From positions 1 to 5,692 of the forward strand of contig JAITAH010000015.1 in assembly GCA_031284225.1 (NCBI GenBank): a stretch of 5,692 bases of DNA, given 5' to 3'. How positions within the stretch are numbered: position 1 is the first letter of the stretch; the number at the start of each line of letters is the position of its first letter. Source of the DNA: Dysgonamonadaceae bacterium (GTDB lineage Bacteria; Bacteroidota; Bacteroidia; Bacteroidales; Azobacteroidaceae). Positions 1 through 5,692 of the stretch are shown here, piece after piece. The position numbers were made by a program, and so were the translations under genes. Under the pieces are notes generated by a model that was not told the origin of the DNA, searched no databases, and worked only from the letters and a program-made list of their open reading frames with translations.

Positions 1-49
1 CGGGAAGAATCCTGCGCGTCTGTATTTATCGACGACTCATTCGCCGCCG

Positions 50-67
50 TCAATCGTAAACGATTGA
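50..67. repeat. Short perfect inverted repeat (8-bp arms, 2-nt spacer)
   Basis: The arms TCAATCGT (50-57) and ACGATTGA (60-67) are perfect reverse complements around AA. As RNA this would fold as a 7-bp stem with a 4-nt loop. No T-run follows directly, so it is a poor intrinsic terminator; an operator-like site or chance are equally possible. What lies upstream is outside the window. The first 123 bases stay open in frame 1 and on the reverse strand, but neither translation resembles a protein I recognise, so I do not call a partial gene. Confidence 0.4.
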
Positions 68-91
68 AGACGAAGTTGTTTATAAAATGTG

Positions 92-110
92 TCTCTCTCT
101 CTCTCTCTCT
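92..110. repeat. (TC)9 dinucleotide microsatellite
   Basis: There are nine uninterrupted TC units plus one extra T, followed shortly by a run of seven T. It lies in the AT-rich spacer upstream of ileS, not inside a recognisable gene. Such tracts can change length by slipped-strand mispairing, but nothing here shows that a gene depends on its length. Confidence 0.9.
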
Positions 111-298
111 ATTTTTTTCAAAATAACTACCAAATAATTATAGTTAAATTTTCTTAAATTGTTCATCTTTTTTGTCGCTTTTTGCCGAAATATTGTGTGT
201 TGTTTTTAGGTAAATCATCAATTTTTAACGATTTACGCGAGCAAAGTAAATGATTTTTTTTGAATTGTGCAAGGATTAAGCTGTTTTTTTATTATTAC
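111..298. other. AT-rich non-coding spacer
   Basis: I see no gene, RNA gene or confident promoter here. Base composition is far more AT-rich than the coding DNA to the right, with T-runs at 254-261 and 284-290. The only local structure is the weak 7-bp inverted repeat at 210-216 / 230-236 listed separately. It is probably the intergenic region ahead of ileS, enlarged on its right by the inserted element at 299-440. Confidence 0.6.
210..236. repeat. Weak inverted repeat in AT-rich spacer
   Basis: GTAAATC (210-216) and GATTTAC (230-236) are perfect 7-bp reverse complements separated by 13 AT-rich bases. An arm this short in AT-rich DNA may occur by chance. No flanking gene or T-run gives it a clear role as terminator or operator. 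Confidence 0.25.
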
Positions 299-440
299 GA
301 GGTTGTATCAAAAGGTCGATTTCTCGTCATTGCGAACTGCGAGGAACGAAGCAGGAAGCAAATCGAATTATTAATTATCAATGGATTGCTTTGGGCGAAC
401 GCCCTCGCAATGACGGTTTTGTTACTTTTGACACAGCCTC
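299..440. mobile_element. MITE-like palindromic element, about 142 bp, non-coding
   Basis: The ends are imperfect terminal inverted repeats: 299-314 (GAGGTTGTATCAAAAG) against the reverse complement of 425-440 (GAGGCTGTGTCAAAAG), 14 of 16 matching, both mismatches being transitions. Inside lies a second, perfect 11-bp inverted pair, CGTCATTGCGA (325-335) and TCGCAATGACG (405-415), spaced almost symmetrically from the ends. Further in are small hairpins: CTGC/GCAG (337-340 / 351-354), an AGCAA(A)TC / GGATTGCT pairing (357-364 / 383-390, one base bulged), and GGGCG-AA-CGCCC (393-404). Flanks are TTAC and TTAT, at best a degenerate 4-bp target duplication. The CGTCATTGCGA...TCGCAATGACG core resembles a repeat I recall as widespread in Bacteroidota genomes, and the outer ends look like insertion-sequence termini. 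There is no transposase, so any movement would need one in trans. The IS family cannot be assigned from this sequence. Confidence 0.65.
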
Positions 441-483
441 TTATGAAGATTACGGCTTTCAGCCGATCGCCGTTCGCCCCCGA

Positions 484-517
484 TTTGTGCGTAATTGGAT
501 ATTTAATATTATCTTTG
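484..517 (+). promoter_or_regulatory. Probable Bacteroides-type promoter of ileS
   Basis: The -7 box TATCTTTG (510-517) matches the Bacteroidota consensus TAnnTTTG exactly and is followed by CAC, as is common in this phylum. A TTTG at 484-487 can serve as the -33 box, although the 22-nt spacer is slightly longer than the usual 19-21. Transcription would start near 522-525, giving a leader of about 20 nt before the ATG at 544. The initiation region has only a weak AGGA (530-533), typical of a phylum that relies little on Shine-Dalgarno pairing. The site lies 44 bp beyond the MITE-like element. Confidence 0.65.
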
Positions 518-543
518 CACCCTAATTTTAGGATATTGAAACG

Positions 544-3500
544 ATGAGCAAAAAATTTGCCGAATACAACCGGCTGGATTTACCGGAAATCAATCAGGAA
601 ATCCTGAAACGTTGGGAAGAAAATCAGGTTTTTCATCAAAGTTTGGCCATCCGGGAAGGGGCGCCTCCTTTCGTTTTTTACGAAGGCCCTCCTTCGGCCA
701 ACGGAATGCCGGGGATTCACCACGTGATTGCCCGCAGCATCAAAGATATTTTCTGCCGCTATAAAACCATGAAAGGCTTTCTGGTGAAACGAAAAGCCGG
801 CTGGGATACTCACGGACTCCCCGTAGAACTCGGCGTCGAAAAAGCGCTGGGCATTACCAAAGAAGACATCGGCAAAAAAATATCGGTCGAAGAATACAAC
901 GCCGCCTGCCGCAGGGATGTGATGAAATATACCAAAGAATGGGAAGACTTGACCCGTCAAATGGGTTATTGGGTGGATATGGACGATCCGTACATTACCT
1001 GCGATAATCGCTACATCGAAACGCTTTGGTGGTTGTTGAAACAACTGTATCAAAAAAACTTATTATACAAAGGATACACCATTCAACCCTATTCGCCCGC
1101 GGCGGGAACCGGTTTGAGCACCCACGAACTGAACCAGCCGGGATGCTACCGCGATGTGAAAGATACCACCTGCACGGCTCAATTCAAAATTGTAAATCCT
1201 CTCCCGAAAATGGACGAATTTGGCGAGGCCTTCTTTCTGGCGTGGACAACCACCCCTTGGACATTGCCTTCCAATACCGCACTCTGCGTCGGACCGAACA
1301 TCGAATACGCAGCGGTGCAATCCTATAACCCGTACACGGGAAAACCCCTTACGGCAATTATCGCCAAGGAGCTGGCGTTTACGCATTTCAACGAAAAGGC
1401 GGCAGACATCGCTTTGGAAGATTACCGGCCGGGAGATAAACTCATCCCTTTCCGGATCGTCGCGGTGTGGAAAGGCGAAGCATTGGCCGGCATGGAATAC
1501 GAGCAATTAATTCCCTGGGTGAATCCGGGACAAGGCGCATTCCGAGTCATTACCGGCGATTTTGTTACTACCGAAGACGGTACGGGAATCGTCCACACCG
1601 CTCCTACTTTCGGCGCCGACGACGACCGTGTAGCCCGCGCCAATGGCGTTCCCCCGCTGATGTTGATCGATAAAGACGGAAACCAGCGCCCGATGGTGGA
1701 TCCCACCGGCAAATTTTTCTTGTTGGACGATTTGGACGAAACATTTGTCAAAACCCATATTCAGGTTCCGCTCTATGCCGAATTTGCCGGACGTTATGTA
1801 AAAAATTCTTTCGACAAGAATCTGAAAGATACCGATTCGACCTTAGATATCGACATCGCCGTGATGTTAAAGCAGGGGAACCGCGTTTTCAAAATCGAAA
1901 AACACACGCACAATTATCCGCATTGCTGGCGTACCGACAAACCGGTGTTGTACTATCCCTTGGACAGTTGGTTTATCCGCACCACCGCCATCAAAGACCG
2001 GATGATTGAATGGAACAATACGATTAACTGGAAACCGCAATCGACCGGATCGGGACGTTTCGGCAAATGGCTCGAAAACCTGCAAGACTGGAATTTGTCC
2101 CGCTCGCGCTATTGGGGAACGCCCTTGCCCATTTGGCGGACGGAAGACGGTTCGGAAGAAAAGTGCATCGGTTCGGTCGCGGAATTACTGGAAGAAATCG
2201 ACAAAGCCGTCGCTGCCGGCGTTATGCCGGCGAATCCCTATCAAACATTCAAAACAGGCGTTTATACCGCAGAAAATTATGCGCCGGAAACCATCGACCT
2301 GCACCGACCCTATATCGATCAAATCATACTGGTTTCGGAAACCGGACGGGCGATGAAGCGGGAAAGCGATTTGATTGACGTTTGGTTCGATTCGGGCGCC
2401 ATGCCTTTCGCCCAAGTGCATTATCCGTTTGAAAATACGGATTTAATAGATCATCAATCATTCTACCCGGCCGATTTTATCTCCGAGGGCGTTGACCAGA
2501 CGCGCGGCTGGTTCTTTACGCTTCACGCCATCAGCGCCATGATTCAGGATTCCGTTGCTTTCAAAAACGTTGTTTCTACCGGCTTGGTGCTGGATAAAAA
2601 CGGCAACAAAATGTCGAAACGCTTAGGAAATGCCGTTGATCCGTTTGCAACCATCGCCACGTACGGTTCCGATCCTTTGCGCTGGTACATGATTACCAAT
2701 GCGTCGCCTTGGGACAATCTGAAATTCGACCCCGAAGGCATCGAGGAAGCCCGCCGCAAATTCTTCGGCACCTTATATAATACGTATTCGTTCTTTGCCC
2801 TGTATGCCAATGTGGATGGTTTCGACGGCACGGAACCCGGCGTTCCTTTTGCCAAACGCCCCGAAATCGATCGCTGGATACTTTCCCTGCTTCATTCGTT
2901 AATCCGGGAAACCGACGAGCAGTATGCCGCCTACGAACCTACCCGCGCCGGACGGGCGATCAACGATTTTGTCAACGACAACCTCAGCAACTGGTATGTC
3001 CGCCTCAACCGCAAACGTTTCTGGGGCGGCGGCATGAATACCGACAAACTTTCGGCGTATCAAACGCTTTATACTTGTCTGAAAACGGTCGCGCAATTGA
3101 TGGCGCCGGTCGCTCCATTCTATGCCGATAAACTGTACGCCGATTTGATAGGGGACGAAAAAGTATCCGTTCACTGTTCCGATTTTCCGGCCGCCGATCC
3201 TTCGCTGATTGACAAAGCGCTGGAAGAACGCATGCAAATTGCCCAAGATATTTCTTCCATGGTATTGGCCTTGCGCCGGAAAGTGAACATCAAAGTGCGG
3301 CAACCGCTATCGTCCATCATGACGCCGGTGCTGGACGAAACCCAGAAAGAAGCCATTGAAGCGGTGCAAGCATTGATTCTGAATGAAGTCAATGTAAAAA
3401 CCATCGAATACGTGGACAATGCTGCCGGCATTTTAGTCAAAAAAATCAAACCCGACTTCAAGAAATTAGGCCCGCGCTACGGCAAAATCATGAAAGATGT

Positions 3501-3960
3501 GGCGGCAGCCATCGCCGGATTACCACAGGACGAAATCCTGAAGCTGGAAAACTGTGGCCAGCTGGAACTTCCGGTGGCCGGACAAACCGTCGAAATCACC
3601 ACCGATGATGTCGAAATCCTTTCGGAAGATATTCCCGGCTGGTTAGTGGCCAACAACGGCAAATGGACGGTGGCGCTGGACATTACCGTTACGGACGACT
3701 TGCGAAAAGAAGGCATCGCCCGCGAATTGGTTAACCGCATTCAGAATATCCGCAAATCCAACGGATACGAAATTACGGACAAAATCCTCGTTACCATTCA
3801 ACCGGACGAACGGATCAACGAAGCGGTGGAAGAATATAAATCGTACATCGCCCATCAGGTGCTGGCTGACAAAATTATCCTGTCTTCGCTTACGAACGGC
3901 ACAGAATTGGACTTCGACGATTTCAAATTAACCGTTCATATCGAACGTTTGGTCAAATAA
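544..3960 (+). CDS. ileS: Isoleucyl-tRNA synthetase, type 2 (IleRS2-like)
   Basis: Cytoplasmic class Ia synthetase that charges tRNA-Ile with isoleucine using ATP and hydrolyses mischarged Val-tRNA-Ile. At 1138 residues it is longer than type 1 bacterial IleRS (about 940). The active-site signature after PPSANGMP is GIHH (residues 57-60) where most synthetases have HxGH. The CP1 editing domain carries WTTTPWT (234-240) and GTGIVHTAP with the acidic pair D359-D360. Next come NLSRSRYWGTPLPIW (517-531), DVWFDSG (612-618) and the catalytic KMSKR loop (689-693). The anticodon-binding helical domain covers about 775-930. The long C-terminal region contains the conserved DDLRKEGIARELVNRIQNIR block (1051-1070) and lacks the CxxC zinc ribbon of type 1 enzymes. 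KMSKR, length and C-terminus all indicate the eukaryote-like type 2 clade, associated with mupirocin resistance. The ATG at 544 starts with MSKKFAEY, the usual start in Bacteroidota as I recall it. The gene is intact with no frameshift. Confidence 0.98.
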   Translation: MSKKFAEYNRLDLPEINQEILKRWEENQVFHQSLAIREGAPPFVFYEGPPSANGMPGIHHVIARSIKDIFCRYKTMKGFLVKRKAGWDTHGLPVELGVEKALGITKEDIGKKISVEEYNAACRRDVMKYTKEWEDLTRQMGYWVDMDDPYITCDNRYIETLWWLLKQLYQKNLLYKGYTIQPYSPAAGTGLSTHELNQPGCYRDVKDTTCTAQFKIVNPLPKMDEFGEAFFLAWTTTPWTLPSNTALCVGPNIEYAAVQSYNPYTGKPLTAIIAKELAFTHFNEKAADIALEDYRPGDKLIPFRIVAVWKGEALAGMEYEQLIPWVNPGQGAFRVITGDFVTTEDGTGIVHTAPTFGADDDRVARANGVPPLMLIDKDGNQRPMVDPTGKFFLLDDLDETFVKTHIQVPLYAEFAGRYVKNSFDKNLKDTDSTLDIDIAVMLKQGNRVFKIEKHTHNYPHCWRTDKPVLYYPLDSWFIRTTAIKDRMIEWNNTINWKPQSTGSGRFGKWLENLQDWNLSRSRYWGTPLPIWRTEDGSEEKCIGSVAELLEEIDKAVAAGVMPANPYQTFKTGVYTAENYAPETIDLHRPYIDQIILVSETGRAMKRESDLIDVWFDSGAMPFAQVHYPFENTDLIDHQSFYPADFISEGVDQTRGWFFTLHAISAMIQDSVAFKNVVSTGLVLDKNGNKMSKRLGNAVDPFATIATYGSDPLRWYMITNASPWDNLKFDPEGIEEARRKFFGTLYNTYSFFALYANVDGFDGTEPGVPFAKRPEIDRWILSLLHSLIRETDEQYAAYEPTRAGRAINDFVNDNLSNWYVRLNRKRFWGGGMNTDKLSAYQTLYTCLKTVAQLMAPVAPFYADKLYADLIGDEKVSVHCSDFPAADPSLIDKALEERMQIAQDISSMVLALRRKVNIKVRQPLSSIMTPVLDETQKEAIEAVQALILNEVNVKTIEYVDNAAGILVKKIKPDFKKLGPRYGKIMKDVAAAIAGLPQDEILKLENCGQLELPVAGQTVEITTDDVEILSEDIPGWLVANNGKWTVALDITVTDDLRKEGIARELVNRIQNIRKSNGYEITDKILVTIQPDERINEAVEEYKSYIAHQVLADKIILSSLTNGTELDFDDFKLTVHIERLVK

Positions 3961-3979
3961 AATAAATACAGTACTTTTG
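3948..3979 (+). promoter_or_regulatory. Promoter of the dksA-lspA operon, overlapping the ileS 3' end
   Basis: TTTG (3948-3951, inside the last ileS codons) is followed after exactly 20 nt by TACTTTTG (3972-3979), an exact TAnnTTTG box. Both boxes and the spacing fit the Bacteroides sigma-ABfr promoter. Transcription would start about 14 nt before the ATG at 4000. There is no terminator-like hairpin in the 39-nt gap after ileS, so read-through from ileS is also likely. This is the best-formed promoter in the window. Confidence 0.7.
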
Positions 3980-3999
3980 TGCATTAAAAATTTACGATT

Positions 4000-4377
4000 A
4001 TGAGCGAAAAAACGAGATACACAGATGTCGAATTGGAAGAATTCCGCACCATCATTCTGGACAAACTGGAAACAGCGCGCCGCGATTACGACCTGCTGAA
4101 AGCCACGTTGATGAATACCGACGGTAACGACGTTACGGATACCTCTCCCACCTTCAAAGTATTGGAAGAAGGCGCTTCTACTTTATCGAAAGAAGAAGCC
4201 GGCCGGCTGGCGCAACGCCAGATGAAATTCATTCAGAATTTGCAGGCGGCGCTGGTGCGTATCGAAAACAAGACTTACGGTATTTGCCGGGAAACCGGTA
4301 AACTGATCCCGGCCGAACGGTTACGCGCCGTCCCCCACGCAACCCTGAGTATCGAGGCGAAACAAGGCCTGAAATAA
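4000..4377 (+). CDS. TraR/DksA-family regulator lacking a zinc finger
   Basis: Small 125-residue protein expected to bind in the RNA polymerase secondary channel and, with ppGpp, adjust transcription of stable RNA and amino-acid genes. The N-terminal half is two helices (about 8-37 and 60-91) forming a coiled coil. The connecting tip carries D44-V-T-D47-T-S49, comparable to the functional DxxDxA tip of E. coli DksA. The C-terminal part keeps the family frame (YGIC, GKLIP, RLRAVPHATL), but the four zinc cysteines read C96-x2-T99-x17-S117-x2-A120, so only one remains. This resembles the zinc-independent DksA2 of Pseudomonas. From memory, Bacteroidota homologues share the pattern, so it is unlikely to be a sequencing fault. 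The start at 4000 lies just after a strong promoter. The stop is 1 nt before lspA, implying co-transcription and probably translational coupling. The family is firm; the exact regulatory targets are not visible. Confidence 0.93.
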   Translation: MSEKTRYTDVELEEFRTIILDKLETARRDYDLLKATLMNTDGNDVTDTSPTFKVLEEGASTLSKEEAGRLAQRQMKFIQNLQAALVRIENKTYGICRETGKLIPAERLRAVPHATLSIEAKQGLK

Positions 4378-4378
4378 T

Positions 4379-4990
4379 ATGAAGCTATCGAAAGGCTTTG
4401 GGGCGGTTGCCGTCATCGTATTAATCCTGCTGGCCGATCAGGCGCTTAAAATCTGGATTAAAACCCACCTGACAATCGGCGAAGACATCCGGATCGCTAA
4501 TTGGTTTTTCCTCCGCTTTGTGGAAAACAACGGGATGGCGATGGGCATCGAAATTTTCGGAAAACTCTTTTTATCGATTTTCCGCATCATTGCTTCGGGC
4601 GCTATTATTTACTATCTTTTCCGCATCATCCGGCGCAACTTTGCGACCGGATATATTATTTGTATCTCCATGATTTTTGCCGGCGCTGTCGGAAATATTT
4701 TCGACAGTATTTTTTACGGAGTTATTTTTAGCGAAAGCACGCCGTTGAACGTCGCCGTACTGTTCCCGCCCGAAGGCGGATATGAAACTTGGCTGCACGG
4801 CAAAGTGGTCGATATGTTTTATTTCCCCTTATTTGAATTTAACTGGCCTTCGTGGATGCCTTGGATCGGCGGACAGGAATTTGTTTTTTTCCGCTACATC
4901 TTCAATCTGGCGGACGCCGCCCTGAGCGTAGGCATTGTCCTGTTGCTGTTGTTCTACCGAAAAACATCCTTTGCAAGTTCTGAAAAGTAG
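4379..4990 (+). CDS. lspA: Lipoprotein signal peptidase (signal peptidase II)
   Basis: Inner-membrane aspartyl protease that cleaves prolipoprotein signal peptides just before the lipidated cysteine, after Lgt and before Lnt action; the target of globomycin. Four hydrophobic segments are visible (about 6-24, 63-82, 91-113, 172-194). The basic RIIRRN loop (82-87) between the second and third puts the N-terminus in the cytoplasm. Conserved motifs are DQxxK (D20, K24), NNGMAMG (50-56), GAVGNIFD (102-109), VVDM with catalytic D145, and FNLAD with N176 and catalytic D179. At 203 residues it is longer than the usual 160-170. The extra length flanks VVDM: about residues 114-140 before it and 150-170 after it, both predicted periplasmic and aromatic-rich. 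S110 stands where many LspA have Arg (GNxxDR). The ATG at 4379 begins 1 nt after the preceding stop. Confidence 0.97.
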   Translation: MKLSKGFGAVAVIVLILLADQALKIWIKTHLTIGEDIRIANWFFLRFVENNGMAMGIEIFGKLFLSIFRIIASGAIIYYLFRIIRRNFATGYIICISMIFAGAVGNIFDSIFYGVIFSESTPLNVAVLFPPEGGYETWLHGKVVDMFYFPLFEFNWPSWMPWIGGQEFVFFRYIFNLADAALSVGIVLLLLFYRKTSFASSEK

Positions 4991-4993
4991 GCC

Positions 4994-5512
4994 ATGCGTT
5001 CCCGTTCGTTCATCTGCTGTTTTCTTCTTGTATGTATCGCCGCCTGTACCGGAAAACCGGCGTATGTGTTGTCGGACAAGAAAATGGAAAACGTGTTGTT
5101 CGACCTTTACCTGGCGGAAACGGAAATCAATGAAAATTCTGCCATCTTCTACAACGACTCCGCTAAAAAACAGGAATTGTTGCAATCGGTATTTCAAAAG
5201 CATAAAATTTCGCAAGCCAAATTCGATACTTCGCTGGTGTGGTACAATGCACATATCCAGCGGTACATGAAAATAAATACCCAACTCGCCGAGCGTTACG
5301 ACCGTCAGATTGACCAATTAGAAGCCGAACTGAAACGGCAAGAGAAGGCGTTGCGCCAAGATTCCATTTCATTCAAAGATTTGAATCTCAAAGATTTTGC
5401 CACGCCTTTGCTTTACCCCTGGTTTCCGGAAACGGCTACGGATTCCATTCAGCCGCCGGATACGCTTTTAATTCCAGCGAAAAAAACGTACTTTTGCGTG
5501 GAATATCCCTGA
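4994..5512 (+). CDS. DUF4296-type lipoprotein of unknown function
   Basis: A 172-residue protein with a lipoprotein signal peptide: basic MRSRS, a hydrophobic core rich in cysteine (C8, C9, C14), and a lipobox IAAC with C18 as the expected lipidation site. The residues after it (TGKPA) lack the acidic cluster of the Bacteroidetes surface-export signal, so a periplasm-facing location is more likely. The mature part is helical: KPAYVLSDKKMENVLFDLYL and the following AETEIN (21-46) resemble the start of the DUF4296 domain. Residues about 94-122 look like a charged coiled coil, and the tail is proline-rich (PWFPE, QPPD). It follows lspA after 3 nt in the same reading frame and is a probable substrate of that enzyme. 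AGG (4988-4991, within AGTAGG) lies just before the ATG. An in-frame TAG directly upstream excludes a longer start. The family is recognised from memory; no biochemical function is known to me. Confidence 0.88.
   Translation: MRSRSFICCFLLVCIAACTGKPAYVLSDKKMENVLFDLYLAETEINENSAIFYNDSAKKQELLQSVFQKHKISQAKFDTSLVWYNAHIQRYMKINTQLAERYDRQIDQLEAELKRQEKALRQDSISFKDLNLKDFATPLLYPWFPETATDSIQPPDTLLIPAKKTYFCVEYP
5466..5496 (+). promoter_or_regulatory. Candidate internal promoter for the YrdC/Sua5 gene
   Basis: TACTTTTG (5489-5496) is identical to the -7 box of the dksA promoter and sits 25 bases before the ATG at 5514, about the same distance as there (28). The -33 box is weaker: TTTT at 5466-5469, 19 nt upstream, in place of TTTG. 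The whole site lies within the last codons of the DUF4296 gene. It may provide extra transcription of the YrdC gene beyond operon read-through, but an 8-base box inside coding sequence could also be chance. Confidence 0.4.
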
Positions 5513-5513
5513 T

Positions 5514-5692
5514 ATGGAAGAAGCGCTGAAAAAAGCATACAACATCGTCCGGAAAGGCGGAATCATCCTCTATCCTACCGATACGATTTGGGGCATCGGA
5601 TGCGACGCTACCTGTACGGAAGCCGTTCAACGAATTTACGCCCTCAAACAGCGGCCGGACGCTCATTCTATGCTCGTACTGATTGATTCGCC
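5514..5692 (+). CDS. YrdC/Sua5-family protein, probable threonylcarbamoyl-AMP synthase (N-terminal part)
   Basis: The first 59 residues of a protein that continues past the right edge. The reading frame is MEEALKKAYNIVRKGG, followed by IILYPTDTIWGIGCDA, the phosphate/threonine-binding strand and loop of the YrdC fold (P21-T22-D23-T24, W26-G27-I28-G29). Then comes ALKQRP (43-48) with the K45-x-R47 motif used by this family to bind ATP and tRNA, and SMLVLID. The TsaC/Sua5 proteins condense threonine, bicarbonate and ATP into threonylcarbamoyl-AMP, the donor for t6A at position 37 of tRNAs reading ANN codons. The KQR motif points to the YrdC/Sua5 branch rather than YciO, but total length (YrdC-only or with a Sua5 domain) cannot be seen. 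The start codon is 1 nt after the preceding stop, consistent with operon membership. Confidence 0.92.
   Translation, partial: MEEALKKAYNIVRKGGIILYPTDTIWGIGCDATCTEAVQRIYALKQRPDAHSMLVLIDS

Noticed and set aside
1..123. Open frame at the left edge that could be the 3' end of an upstream gene
   Set aside because: The translation ends in a Ser-Leu repeat from the TC tract and resembles no protein I know. Other frames of the same stretch are also open, so none can be preferred.
521..532. Palindrome CCTAA-TT-TTAGG in the ileS leader as an operator or attenuator
   Set aside because: The 5-bp arms and 2-nt spacer are too short to form a stable hairpin, and it occurs in AT-rich DNA. Chance is the better explanation.
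518..543. T-box or other riboswitch controlling ileS
   Set aside because: The predicted leader is only about 20 nt, with no specifier loop or antiterminator, so it cannot hold a T-box.
260..547. 95-codon + strand reading frame with a TTG start upstream of ileS
   Set aside because: It has no ribosome binding site or credible start, runs straight through the palindromic element and the ileS promoter, and overlaps the ileS start. Its sequence is what the repeat yields when translated.
580..1053. 157-codon reading frame on the - strand
   Set aside because: It lies wholly opposite ileS, whose catalytic motifs are conserved here. It is a shadow of codon bias with no promoter or known domain.
4829..5317. 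162-codon reading frame on the - strand
   Set aside because: It is antisense to the end of lspA and most of the lipoprotein gene, both of which have recognisable motifs. No independent support was found.
1..5692. CRISPR array, tRNA/rRNA genes or a defence or secretion system
   Set aside because: No regularly spaced direct repeats, tRNA cloverleaf sequences or related protein families were seen. The coding part is a conserved housekeeping cluster.

Overview
The window looks like a piece of a Bacteroidales (phylum Bacteroidota) chromosome. The evidence is the gene order ileS, zinc-less TraR/DksA protein, lspA, DUF4296 lipoprotein, YrdC/Sua5, together with Bacteroides-type promoters (TTTG, about 20 nt, TAnnTTTG) and the near absence of strong Shine-Dalgarno sequences. 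Coding DNA is of moderate GC and the upstream spacer is strongly AT-rich. Genus cannot be settled from this sequence alone; members of the Tannerellaceae/Dysgonomonadaceae type would fit.

Layout. Bases 1-543 hold no gene I can support. They contain a short perfect palindrome (50-67), a (TC)9 microsatellite (92-110), very AT-rich sequence with T-runs, a weak inverted repeat (210-236), a compact non-coding element of about 142 bp with imperfect 16-bp terminal inverted repeats and nested palindromes (299-440, MITE-like), and the probable ileS promoter (484-517). From 544 to the right edge everything is coding, all on the + strand: ileS (544-3960), a TraR/DksA-family regulator (4000-4377), lspA (4379-4990), a DUF4296 lipoprotein (4994-5512) and the start of a YrdC/Sua5 protein (5514 to the edge).

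Transcription. The last four genes are separated by only 1, 3 and 1 nt and probably form an operon. A well-formed promoter straddling the 3' end of ileS should drive it independently of ileS. A second promoter-like sequence inside the end of the DUF4296 gene could give extra expression of the YrdC gene.

How the genes fit together. IleRS and the YrdC protein serve translation (tRNA charging; t6A modification of tRNAs that read ANN codons, including tRNA-Ile). The DksA-like protein probably tunes RNA polymerase during the stringent response. LspA is the lipoprotein signal peptidase, and the next gene encodes one of its probable substrates. This is mainly conserved housekeeping DNA, and I do not see an undescribed multi-gene system. 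The points most worth a second look are the swapped GIHH signature motif of the IleRS (normally HxGH), which predicts high mupirocin resistance, the loss of three of four zinc cysteines in the DksA-like protein, and the structured MITE-like element next to the ileS promoter.
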